12,175 nucleotides of DNA from Thermodesulfatator sp. (GTDB lineage Bacteria > Desulfobacterota > Thermodesulfobacteria > Thermodesulfobacteriales > Thermodesulfobacteriaceae): NCBI GenBank assembly GCA_027036915.1, contig JALWCD010000066.1:1-12175 (forward strand), given 5' to 3'. The position numbers and the translations under genes were made by a program. The notes beneath the pieces were generated by a model. That model searched no databases, was not told where the DNA came from, and saw only the letters and a program-made list of their open reading frames with translations. Shown here piece after piece: positions 1 through 5,924 of this stretch. Numbering within the stretch: the first letter of the stretch is position 1; the number at the start of each line of letters is the position of its first letter.

Positions 1-191
1 GGGGGACTTTCGCCCCCCGGAAAGACGGCCTCAATGAAGACCGCCTGTTTGACCTCCGGATAAGCGGCCAGCACATAGCGACCCCCGGGAAGGAGCAGAC
101 CGGTGGTCACCCCCCGGGGATTCTCCTCAAAGAGCCGATCCGGAGGCCCCTGGGCCGTGATCAGGGTGAGCACCCGGGAGACCGGGGGCCT
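1..191 (-). other. UppP C-terminal extension, degenerate trypsin-like fold (tentative)
   Basis: These are residues 262 onward of the UppP reading frame, partial at the window edge. The stretch after GVTTGLLLPGGRYVLAA (residues 288-304), continuing to AVFIEAVFPGGES (311-323), has the layout of the first beta-barrel of DegP/HtrA-like trypsin-fold proteases, where a 'GSGF-(h)-dGyhLTNxHVV' segment precedes a 'hxVxFxDG' strand. The position expected to hold the catalytic His (TNxHVV) reads AAYPEV, so if the fold is right the domain is probably not a protease. The join follows a hydrophobic helix ending SPAQA, which resembles a signal peptidase I site. The resemblance was judged by eye; a beta-sandwich or another extracytoplasmic domain is also possible. 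Confidence 0.4.
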
Positions 192-974
192 GGCCTGGGC
201 CGGAGAGGGAAGGAAAGACAGGATGAATAGCCCGAGAAGCACCCGGTAGAAGACGAAGGGGTAAAGGGTATGGGTCTTCAGAAACCGGAGGAGAAAGGAG
301 ATGGCCAGCCAGCCCGAAACGAAGGCCGAAAGAACGCCCAGCAACATAAACTTAAGCGAAAACCCCGCGGAGAGGGCTTTGACCCCCTCAAGGAGACCGG
401 CTCCGGCGATGATGGGGGCCGAAAGCAGGAAGGAAAAATGGGCGGCCTCCGCCCGCCTCAACCCCAGAAGCAGGGCCGCGGCCATGGTGATCCCGCTGCG
501 GGAGGTCCCCGGAATGAGGGCCAGGGCCTGAGCCAGCCCCACCAGAAAAGCCCCCCTCAACCCGAGCTCCGGCCAGACCCGTTCCTTGCGCCCCAGGACC
601 TCCCCGAGCACCAGGGGCAGACTCATCACGATGAGCACCCCGGCCACCACCTCCAAATGACGGAAATAGCGGCCGATGACCCCCTCAAAGAGCAACCCCG
701 CCAGGGCCCCGGGGAGGGTCCCCACCATGAGCATCATCCAGAGCCTGCGCCCCGGACCGGGGACCTTAAGCCCCCGGAGAAGCTCCCACCAGTCCTGGCG
801 AAAATAGATCAGGACCGCCAGAAGGGTCCCCAGGTGAATGAAGGCGTCGAAGGAAAGACCGGCCCGGATTCCGAAAAAGTTTTCCGCCAGCACCAGGTGC
901 CCCGAACTTGAGACCGGCAGAAACTCCGTCAGTCCCTGGAGAAAACCCAGGCCGAGAGCCGCTTTTTCGTCCAT
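1..974 (-). CDS. uppP: Undecaprenyl-diphosphatase UppP (BacA family) with C-terminal extension; 3' end outside window
   Basis: This is an integral membrane phosphatase that converts undecaprenyl pyrophosphate to the monophosphate carrier used for peptidoglycan and O-antigen precursors. Reading from ATG at 974, 324 codons are open to the window edge with no stop. The family motifs are clear: QGLTEFLPVSSSGH at residues 13-26 (the (E/Q)xxxE motif, with E17) and PGTSRSG at 155-161 with the catalytic-type Arg159. Many hydrophobic helices follow, ending in a last one at about 239-256. UppP proteins usually stop near 260-275 residues; here the frame continues through SPAQA (257-261) into at least 63 further soluble residues. 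The start codon directly abuts the corA stop (TAG then ATG), so translation is probably coupled, and the gene is last of the visible yicC-corA-uppP series. The UppP assignment is very secure; the nature of the extension is not. Confidence 0.95.
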   Translation of the reverse strand, partial: MDEKAALGLGFLQGLTEFLPVSSSGHLVLAENFFGIRAGLSFDAFIHLGTLLAVLIYFRQDWWELLRGLKVPGPGRRLWMMLMVGTLPGALAGLLFEGVIGRYFRHLEVVAGVLIVMSLPLVLGEVLGRKERVWPELGLRGAFLVGLAQALALIPGTSRSGITMAAALLLGLRRAEAAHFSFLLSAPIIAGAGLLEGVKALSAGFSLKFMLLGVLSAFVSGWLAISFLLRFLKTHTLYPFVFYRVLLGLFILSFLPSPAQARPPVSRVLTLITAQGPPDRLFEENPRGVTTGLLLPGGRYVLAAYPEVKQAVFIEAVFPGGESP

Positions 975-1913
975 CTAGAACAGCCTTTTCTTGATGAAAT
1001 AAGCTGTAAGGAGAATGGAAACCGCAAAGGATATGCCCATGATGATCCAGAAGGCCTGAGGATGGTTCTGCAGCGGAAGCCGGATGTTCATGCCGTAGAT
1101 ACTGGAGATCATGGTGGGCAGGGCCAGCACGATGGCCAGAGCTGTAAGAAACTTCATGACCATGTTGAGATTGTTTCCGATGATGGAGGCGTAAGCGTCC
1201 ATGGTGCCGCTCAGAATGTCGGAATAGATCTTGGCCATCTCGATGGCCTGTCGGTTCTCGATCTGGATGTCCTCCAGGACCTCCAGATCCTCCTCCGAAA
1301 GTCTCAAATACCGTCCGGACTGGATCCGGGTAAGCACCACGTCGTTTCCCCGCAGGGCGGTGTTGAAATAGACCAGGCTCTTTTCCAGGCTCAGGATCTT
1401 GAGCAGTTCCCGGTTACGGAAGGAACGGTGCAGCTCCCGCTCGTAGTCTTCGATCAGGCGATCGATCAGGCGGAGATAACGGAGATAAAGGTTGGCCGCA
1501 CAATAGAAGATCAGGAAGAGGAAGGAAACCGGGTGTTCCAGATCCACCTTGAGAAACCTTCCGGACTGGGCCACGACCTCCTCGAAAAGGAGGTTCTCTT
1601 TGAGACAGACCGTAACCACCACCTCCTCGGTGATGATGATGCCCAGGGGAAGGGTTTCGTACCGGAGGATGTCTCCCTCGTGCCGGGGGTCCGGGATGTG
1701 GAAGATGATGAGGAGCTGTTTGCCCTCCACCTCGATCCGGGGGCGTTCTTCCTCGTCCAGGGGATACTTAAGGAAATCCGGCAGGATTCCGAACCTGGTC
1801 TCCACGAAACGGAGTTCTTCCTCCGTGGGGGAGGTGAGGGCCACCCAGGTATTGGACCGGACCTCCTCCGCCGGCACCAGAAAGCCGTTCTCCGAACCGT
1901 AGATCCGCACCAT
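975..1913 (-). CDS. corA: CorA-family magnesium/divalent cation transporter
   Basis: This is a 312-residue inner-membrane channel expected to import Mg2+ (or Co2+/Ni2+) as a pentamer. The hallmark YGMN motif is at residues 273-276, at the end of transmembrane helix 1 (about 253-272). A short loop and helix 2 (about 287-306) follow, ending in the basic tail KKRLF. The N-terminal two thirds form the cytoplasmic alpha/beta domain and the long stalk helix; PLDEEERPRIE at 51-61 is typical of the bacterial CorA subfamily near TmCorA. The ATG at 1913 is preceded by AAGAGGG, a usable Shine-Dalgarno sequence. The gene lies 20 bp downstream of yicC and abuts uppP with no spacer. GMN proteins also include Zn2+ exporters (ZntB type), so substrate and direction are not fixed by sequence alone. 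Confidence 0.93.
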   Translation of the reverse strand: MVRIYGSENGFLVPAEEVRSNTWVALTSPTEEELRFVETRFGILPDFLKYPLDEEERPRIEVEGKQLLIIFHIPDPRHEGDILRYETLPLGIIITEEVVVTVCLKENLLFEEVVAQSGRFLKVDLEHPVSFLFLIFYCAANLYLRYLRLIDRLIEDYERELHRSFRNRELLKILSLEKSLVYFNTALRGNDVVLTRIQSGRYLRLSEEDLEVLEDIQIENRQAIEMAKIYSDILSGTMDAYASIIGNNLNMVMKFLTALAIVLALPTMISSIYGMNIRLPLQNHPQAFWIIMGISFAVSILLTAYFIKKRLF

Positions 1914-1933
1914 GGCCCTCTTACTTTAGCATT

Positions 1934-2809
1934 CTATTCCAGATTTTGAACCTGTTCCCGGAGTTTTTCGATGAGGGCCTTGACCTCCACGGCCAGATGG
2001 GAGATCTCGGCCGAAGCGGCCTTGTTCGAGAGGGTGTTGATCTCCCGGAACATCTCCTGGCAGAGGAAATCCAGCTTGCGTCCGTGGGGCCCGGGCCCGG
2101 CCATGATCTCCTCGAAATGTCTACGGTGACTCCGGAGCCGATCGAGCTCTTCGGTAAAATCCAGACGGTCGGCCAGGATGGCGGCCTCCTGATGGAGTCT
2201 CAGGGGATCGAGCCCCTGGTCTCCGAGAAGCCTCGTCAGTCTTTCCTCAAGACGCCGGTAAGCCTCTCTGAAATGCCCCTCTTTCAGTTCGGCGATCTTC
2301 GCCAGCAGCCCGTCAAGATCCCGGAGATGGGTCTTCAGGATCTCCTTTAAGTAGGCCCCTTCCCGGAGCCGCATCTCGGAGAGATGCTTCAGGGCCTCCT
2401 CCAGGGCCGGCCTGAGCTCAGCCCAGAGGGCCTCGGTCTCCGGCTGATCCTCGGAAAGAACGAAGATCTCCTTCAGCCGCAGGAGATCGGAGACCGTAAG
2501 CTTCCCTCCAAGCCCGAACTCCGCGGCCAGCAGGCGAAGATGGGTCAGATACTGGGAAAGAAGCCCGCGATCCACGAAGACCCGGGCCGTTTCCGGAGGC
2601 GTGCCCACCAGCCGAACCTGGACCTCGAAGCGCCCCCGGTGGAAACGACCCTGGATCTCCCGGCGCAGCCGTTCCTCAAGGATCTGATAACGCCGGGGAA
2701 GCCGGCAGATGATCTCCATGAAACGGTGGTTTAGGGCCTTGACCTCCACCTGGAGGCAGAAACCCTCTCCCTGATATTCCCCCCGTCCGAAACCGGTCAT
2801 GCTCTTCAT
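1934..2809 (-). CDS. yicC: YicC/YloC-family endoribonuclease
   Basis: This is a 291-residue cytosolic protein of the YicC family, members of which have been shown to act as endoribonucleases in RNA turnover. The N-terminus MKSMTGFGRGE and VEVKALNHRFMEI (residues 22-34) are the family signature. The middle is a long helical, charged region, and the C-terminal domain carries FLCQEMFREINTLSNKA (about 248-264), the second signature block, and ends at the usual distance. The ATG at 2809 has a strong GGAGGG ribosome binding site. It is the first gene of the minus-strand yicC-corA-uppP series. In many bacteria yicC neighbours gmk and rpoZ; that linkage is not seen here. Its promoter should lie in the AT-rich 2810-2860 interval. 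Confidence 0.95.
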   Translation of the reverse strand: MKSMTGFGRGEYQGEGFCLQVEVKALNHRFMEIICRLPRRYQILEERLRREIQGRFHRGRFEVQVRLVGTPPETARVFVDRGLLSQYLTHLRLLAAEFGLGGKLTVSDLLRLKEIFVLSEDQPETEALWAELRPALEEALKHLSEMRLREGAYLKEILKTHLRDLDGLLAKIAELKEGHFREAYRRLEERLTRLLGDQGLDPLRLHQEAAILADRLDFTEELDRLRSHRRHFEEIMAGPGPHGRKLDFLCQEMFREINTLSNKAASAEISHLAVEVKALIEKLREQVQNLE

Positions 2810-2860
2810 GGCGCCCTCCGGGACTTCTATTTAACCCTTAATCGTGTTAAATAAAAGGGC
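2810..2860. promoter_or_regulatory. Divergent promoter region with perfect 8-bp dyad
   Basis: This 51-bp gap between the divergent starts of yicC and the cysteine-cluster gene is strikingly AT-rich for this GC-rich window. It contains TATTTAAC (2828-2835) and its exact reverse complement GTTAAATA (2846-2853), separated by 10 bp. Each arm contains TTAAAT, a plausible -10-like box for transcription in its own direction, so the dyad may simply be two back-to-back -10 elements, or an operator controlling both sides. No convincing -35 was found. On the plus strand the box is only about 8 bp from the ATG at 2861, which would imply a leaderless transcript or use of the downstream ATG at 2915. Confidence 0.45.
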
Positions 2861-3424
2861 ATGCGTTATCTGCGAGAAAAGCGCCCGGATCCCACCCGCC
2901 TCATCCAGGAGAAGATGGCCGTGGCCGAGGATCTTTACCGCCTCTGGGGGGAGAGTTTCCTGCGGGACCCGGAGCTTCCCCCCCTGCTTGAGGCCTATCG
3001 CCGGGCGGTGGAGGAATCCAATCAGGCCATGGAGGAGGCCGGCACCTTCCGGGAATGTTACCTCTGCAGCGTGGAAGACGGACAGGGTTGCTGCAAAATC
3101 GGACTGGAGAACGAATGCACGGTGCTGATCCTCCTCCTGAACCGTCTCCTCGGAGTAAATTTTCCAGAAGAAAGGGAGGTTCCCGGGCGGTGTTACTTCG
3201 TGGGGCCTCTCGGCTGCAAGATCCTGGCTCGGCCCATGCTCTGCCGGGACTACTTCTGCCGCCGGCATTACGCCAGGATCCCGGAGGAGACCATGGCCCG
3301 GGTGACGGCCGTACTGAACGAGGAACTGACACTGCTTTATCGGCTAACCGGTCTCCTGCGGGCCAGGCTGGAGTTCTGGACCGGAGACTTTCTGCAGGAA
3401 CTGGACCTTACCGGCTACACCTAA
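2861..3424 (+). CDS. Cysteine-cluster protein, YkgJ-like (possible Zn/Fe-S binding)
   Basis: This is a 187-residue soluble protein without signal peptide or membrane segment. It has nine Cys, at residues 66, 69, 77, 78, 86, 111, 119, 128 and 133. The arrangement CxxC-x7-CC, then GCKILARPMLCRDYFC (118-133), is like the YkgJ/UPF0153 'CxxCxxCC' zinc- or iron-chelating family, which has a CxxC...CC head and a later 'GC-(h)-RPxxCRxY' block. The spacing differs from the common form, so this may be a divergent branch. The function of the family is not established. N- and C-terminal thirds look helical. The ATG at 2861 has only GGG close upstream; ATG at 2915 (M19), preceded by AGGAG, is an alternative start. 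It is followed 14 bp later by pal and probably shares its transcript. Confidence 0.75.
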   Translation: MRYLREKRPDPTRLIQEKMAVAEDLYRLWGESFLRDPELPPLLEAYRRAVEESNQAMEEAGTFRECYLCSVEDGQGCCKIGLENECTVLILLLNRLLGVNFPEEREVPGRCYFVGPLGCKILARPMLCRDYFCRRHYARIPEETMARVTAVLNEELTLLYRLTGLLRARLEFWTGDFLQELDLTGYT

Positions 3425-3438
3425 GGGGAGGTGACCCG

Positions 3439-4056
3439 ATGAAAAAATGGTTCTGGCTGGCAGTGGCCCTCTGGCTGGTAGCGGCCTGCGCCCCCAAGAA
3501 GGAGGTGCCGGTAGGGCCTCTTCCGGCGCAAGAAACTGCACAGGCCGAAACCGTGGCCCCGCCTCCGGTCGTGCCTCCGGCCCCTCAGGAGGAAGAAAGG
3601 GCCGAAGGGCTGGCCCCTCCTCCGGGTTTCGAGGAGGAGACCCTGGAGGCCGCGGCCGCCCAAGCGGCCAGACTCCCGGAGGAGGAACGCTGGCGGATCT
3701 ACGGCCGCAGCACCCCGCCCCTTAAGGCCATCTTCTTCGACTTTGACGACTACCGGATCCGGAAGGATATGCTTCCGCGGCTTCGGGAAAACGCCCGTTT
3801 CCTCCTGAAACACCCGGAGTACCGGGTGGAACTTCAGGGTAATTGCGACGAACGGGGAGACCGGGATTACAACCTGGCCCTCGGTGAAAAACGGGCCCTG
3901 GAGGTCCGGCGGTTCCTTATCAATCTGGGCGTGGCTCCGGAAAGGCTTACCACCGTAAGTTTCGGGGAGGAGCGCCCCCTGGCCCCGGGACACGACGAGG
4001 CTTCCTGGGCCCTGAATCGCCGGGTGGACCTGGTGATCGTAAATCAAACCCCATAA
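3439..4056 (+). CDS. pal: Peptidoglycan-associated outer-membrane lipoprotein Pal
   Basis: This is a 205-residue lipoprotein that anchors the outer membrane to peptidoglycan as part of the Tol-Pal system. The signal peptide MKKWFWLAVALWLVAAC has a lipobox with the lipidated Cys17; Ala at +2 fits outer-membrane sorting. A Pro/Glu/Ala-rich linker (about 20-90) leads to an OmpA-like domain (about 95-203) with FFDFDDYRIR (99-108) and the peptidoglycan-binding block GNCDERGDRDYNLALGEKRA (134-153). The ATG at 3439 is fixed by GGGGAGGTG just upstream and by the signal peptide; the open frame extends further upstream, but that part is out-of-frame shadow of the preceding gene. tolB/tolA/tolQR are not adjacent. 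skp follows 14 bp downstream. Confidence 0.96.
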   Translation: MKKWFWLAVALWLVAACAPKKEVPVGPLPAQETAQAETVAPPPVVPPAPQEEERAEGLAPPPGFEEETLEAAAAQAARLPEEERWRIYGRSTPPLKAIFFDFDDYRIRKDMLPRLRENARFLLKHPEYRVELQGNCDERGDRDYNLALGEKRALEVRRFLINLGVAPERLTTVSFGEERPLAPGHDEASWALNRRVDLVIVNQTP

Positions 4057-4070
4057 GAAAGGAGGCGAAC

Positions 4071-4607
4071 ATGAGAAGGCTTGCGGCCCTCGGGCTGGTA
4101 TGGATGTTTATCTGGTGGGGAGTGGCCCTGGCGGAGGGCCCCAGGATCGCGGTCATCGACCTCCAGAAGGTGGTTCGGTCCTCCCGGGCCGGACAGGAGG
4201 CCATGAAGAAACTTCAGGCCAAGTTCGAAACCCTCCAGAAGAAACTGGAAGCCAAAAAGAAGGAAATCGAGGCCTTCCGGCAGGAGATGCAGAAGAAGGC
4301 CCCGCTTCTTTCCGAAGAGGCCCGGGCGGAAAAACAGAGGGAATATCAGAAGATGGTCCGGGAATTCCGGGCCATGCAGGAGGACGCTCAGTTCGAGATG
4401 AAGGAAGAGGAAAAGAAGGCCCTCAAACCCATCTTCCAGGATCTCGAAAAGGTCATCAAGGAGATGGCCGAAAAGGAGGGCTACGACCTCATCCTGGAGA
4501 AGAACATGCCCGGGGTCTACTGGGCTTCGCCGCGGGTGGACATCACGGAGCATGTAATCCAGCTTTACGATCAGTATCGGAGCGCTCAGAAATCCCGGTC
4601 TAAATGA
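4071..4607 (+). CDS. skp: OmpH/Skp-family periplasmic chaperone
   Basis: This is a 178-residue Skp/OmpH-like protein, expected to hold unfolded outer-membrane proteins in the periplasm on their way to the Bam complex. The signal peptide is residues 1-21 (cleavage ALA|EG). The mature protein begins with the beta strand PRIAVIDLQKVVRSS (24-38), the family signature. A long Lys/Glu-rich helical hairpin of coiled-coil character follows (about 42-140), then a closing segment with GYDLILEKN and VYWASPRVDIT. The ribosome binding site AAAGGAGG is excellent and the ATG sits 14 bp after the pal stop. The usual neighbours bamA and lpxD are absent. Its TGA overlaps the glk ATG (ATGA). Confidence 0.93.
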   Translation: MRRLAALGLVWMFIWWGVALAEGPRIAVIDLQKVVRSSRAGQEAMKKLQAKFETLQKKLEAKKKEIEAFRQEMQKKAPLLSEEARAEKQREYQKMVREFRAMQEDAQFEMKEEEKKALKPIFQDLEKVIKEMAEKEGYDLILEKNMPGVYWASPRVDITEHVIQLYDQYRSAQKSRSK

Positions 4608-5557
4608 TCCTAGCCGCGGATATCGGAGGAACCAGGGCCCGGCTGGCCCTCTTCCCGGAGAAAGGTCCTCTCCGGCCCAAGAAACTCAGAGTCTTTACGA
4701 GCCGGGACTTCCGGGGGGCCGGCTCCCTTCTCAGGGCCTATCTCCATCTGGCGGGGGAGAGCCCGCGGCTTGCGGTCCTGGCCCTGGCCGGCCCGGTCCT
4801 GGGGCAGAAGGTGCACCTCACCAACCTGGGCTGGAGGGTCTCGGCGCAGGCCCTGCGCAAGACCCTGGGGCTTGAGGAGGTAGTCCTGCTAAACGACCTT
4901 GAGGCCGTGGCCTACGGAGTGACGGCCCTTCCGGCCTCGCAGTTTGAGTCCGTAAAACCCGGGAGACCCCGGGGGGCGGTCTCGGTGCTGGTGGCCCCGG
5001 GCACCGGGCTGGGAGAGGCCGTCCTCATCCGGAAAAGCTGGCCCCCGGTGGTGCTTCCCACGGAGGGGGGCCACGCGGAGTTTCCCGCGGACTCCGAGGA
5101 GGAATGGCAGCTTTATCGTGAACTTAAGGCCCGTTACGGTCATGTGAGTCTGGAACGGGTCATTTCCGGGCCGGGGCTCGCCGCGGTCTTCAAGTTTTTT
5201 TCCAGAAAGAGTCTTTCGCCGGAGGAAATCGTCCGGCGCGCCGGAGAGGGAGACCCTCACGCGGAAAGAGCGGTGCGCCTGGTGGCCCGGGCCCTAGGAC
5301 GGGAGGCCGGGACCCTGGTCCTAAAGACCCTGGCCCTGGCCGGGGTTTATCTGGCCGGCGGACTGGCCCCGGCGCTCAGGCCCTGGTTTGAAAGCGAACT
5401 CGTTCCGGCCTTCCTGGAGAAGGGACGCCTCAGAGAGATCCTGCTCAGGGTTCCGGTGCGGCTGATCAAACACCCCTACCCGGCTCTCATGGGAGCGGCC
5501 CTTTACGGACGTCTTCTTCGATCCGGATCTCACGTTCGGTCTCCGAAAGATAGGTAA
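4604..5557 (+). CDS. glk: Glucokinase (Glk family)
   Basis: This is a 317-residue cytosolic ATP-dependent glucokinase (EC 2.7.1.2) that makes glucose 6-phosphate. Motifs in order: phosphate-binding AADIGGTRARLALF (4-17), LTNLGW (72-77), LLNDLEAVAYG (95-105) with the catalytic-base-type Asp98, APGTGLGEA (131-139), the glucose-binding EGGHAEF (154-160), ERVISGPGL (184-192) and the adenosine-site AGGLAP (251-256). This is the bacterial Glk family rather than ROK, since the ROK Cys-rich zinc motif is lacking. Translation is probably coupled to skp through the ATGA overlap; I see no separate ribosome binding site. The normal domain ends near GAALYG (297-302); 15 more residues follow, encoded opposite the 3' end of tsaE. 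Confidence 0.93.
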   Translation: MILAADIGGTRARLALFPEKGPLRPKKLRVFTSRDFRGAGSLLRAYLHLAGESPRLAVLALAGPVLGQKVHLTNLGWRVSAQALRKTLGLEEVVLLNDLEAVAYGVTALPASQFESVKPGRPRGAVSVLVAPGTGLGEAVLIRKSWPPVVLPTEGGHAEFPADSEEEWQLYRELKARYGHVSLERVISGPGLAAVFKFFSRKSLSPEEIVRRAGEGDPHAERAVRLVARALGREAGTLVLKTLALAGVYLAGGLAPALRPWFESELVPAFLEKGRLREILLRVPVRLIKHPYPALMGAALYGRLLRSGSHVRSPKDR

Positions 5558-5924
5558 AATAAATCCGAAACCGGGCTTTAAGCCCCGGGCCCAGCCTTTC
5601 GGACCACTCGATCACCATGACCCCCCGGGAAAGCATCTCGTGCAACCCCAGGTCCTCCACCTCCTCGGGGGAAAGACGATAGAGATCCACGTGAAAGAGG
5701 GGCACACGGCCGGGGTATTCGTTTACCAGGGAAAAAGACGGACTCACCACGTAGACCTCCTCCGGCACTCCCAGACCCCGGGCCAGCCCCTGCACGAAGG
5801 TGGTCTTCCCGGAACCCAGATCACCATAAAGGAGAAGGAGGTCCCCGGGGCCGAGATCCCGGGCCAGTTTTTGGGCCAGGGCCCTGGTTTCTTCCGGGGA
5901 ACGGGTTCTATAGACGGCCGGCAT
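5487..5924 (-). CDS. tsaE: tRNA t6A biosynthesis ATPase TsaE
   Basis: This is a 145-residue P-loop ATPase that works with TsaB and TsaD in adding threonylcarbamoyl to A37 of ANN-decoding tRNAs. The Walker A motif is GDLGSGKTT (34-42). VSPSFSLVNEY (60-70, usually SPTF), HVDLYRL (78-84) and VIEWSER (104-110, the Walker B-like region) are in standard order and spacing. The frame is open upstream to an ATG at 6059, but those 45 residues lie over nnr and have no TsaE similarity. The ATG at 5924 gives the normal family length and has GGGAG 10 bp upstream. It overlaps the nnr stop by 17 bp, and its own 3' end overlaps glk by 71 bp on the opposite strand. Confidence 0.95.
   Translation of the reverse strand: MPAVYRTRSPEETRALAQKLARDLGPGDLLLLYGDLGSGKTTFVQGLARGLGVPEEVYVVSPSFSLVNEYPGRVPLFHVDLYRLSPEEVEDLGLHEMLSRGVMVIEWSERLGPGLKARFRIYFTYLSETEREIRIEEDVRKGPLP

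Noticed and set aside
270..911. 213-codon plus-strand open frame rich in Pro, Gly and His
   Set aside because: It lies antisense to uppP, whose motifs are unambiguous. The low-complexity composition is typical of shadow translation.
1450..1475. Short tandem GATCAGGC-like repeat in corA
   Set aside because: It is two copies only, encoding the RLIDRLI stretch of a coiled helix, and is consistent with ordinary coding sequence.
1062..1949. 295-codon plus-strand open frame across corA
   Set aside because: It is the antisense shadow of a clear corA gene. It lacks any recognisable domain, and long antisense frames are expected from the GC-rich codon usage.
3055..3438. N-terminal extension of the pal reading frame
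   Set aside because: It overlaps the cysteine-cluster gene out of frame. The signal peptide, lipobox and ribosome binding site fix the pal start at 3439.
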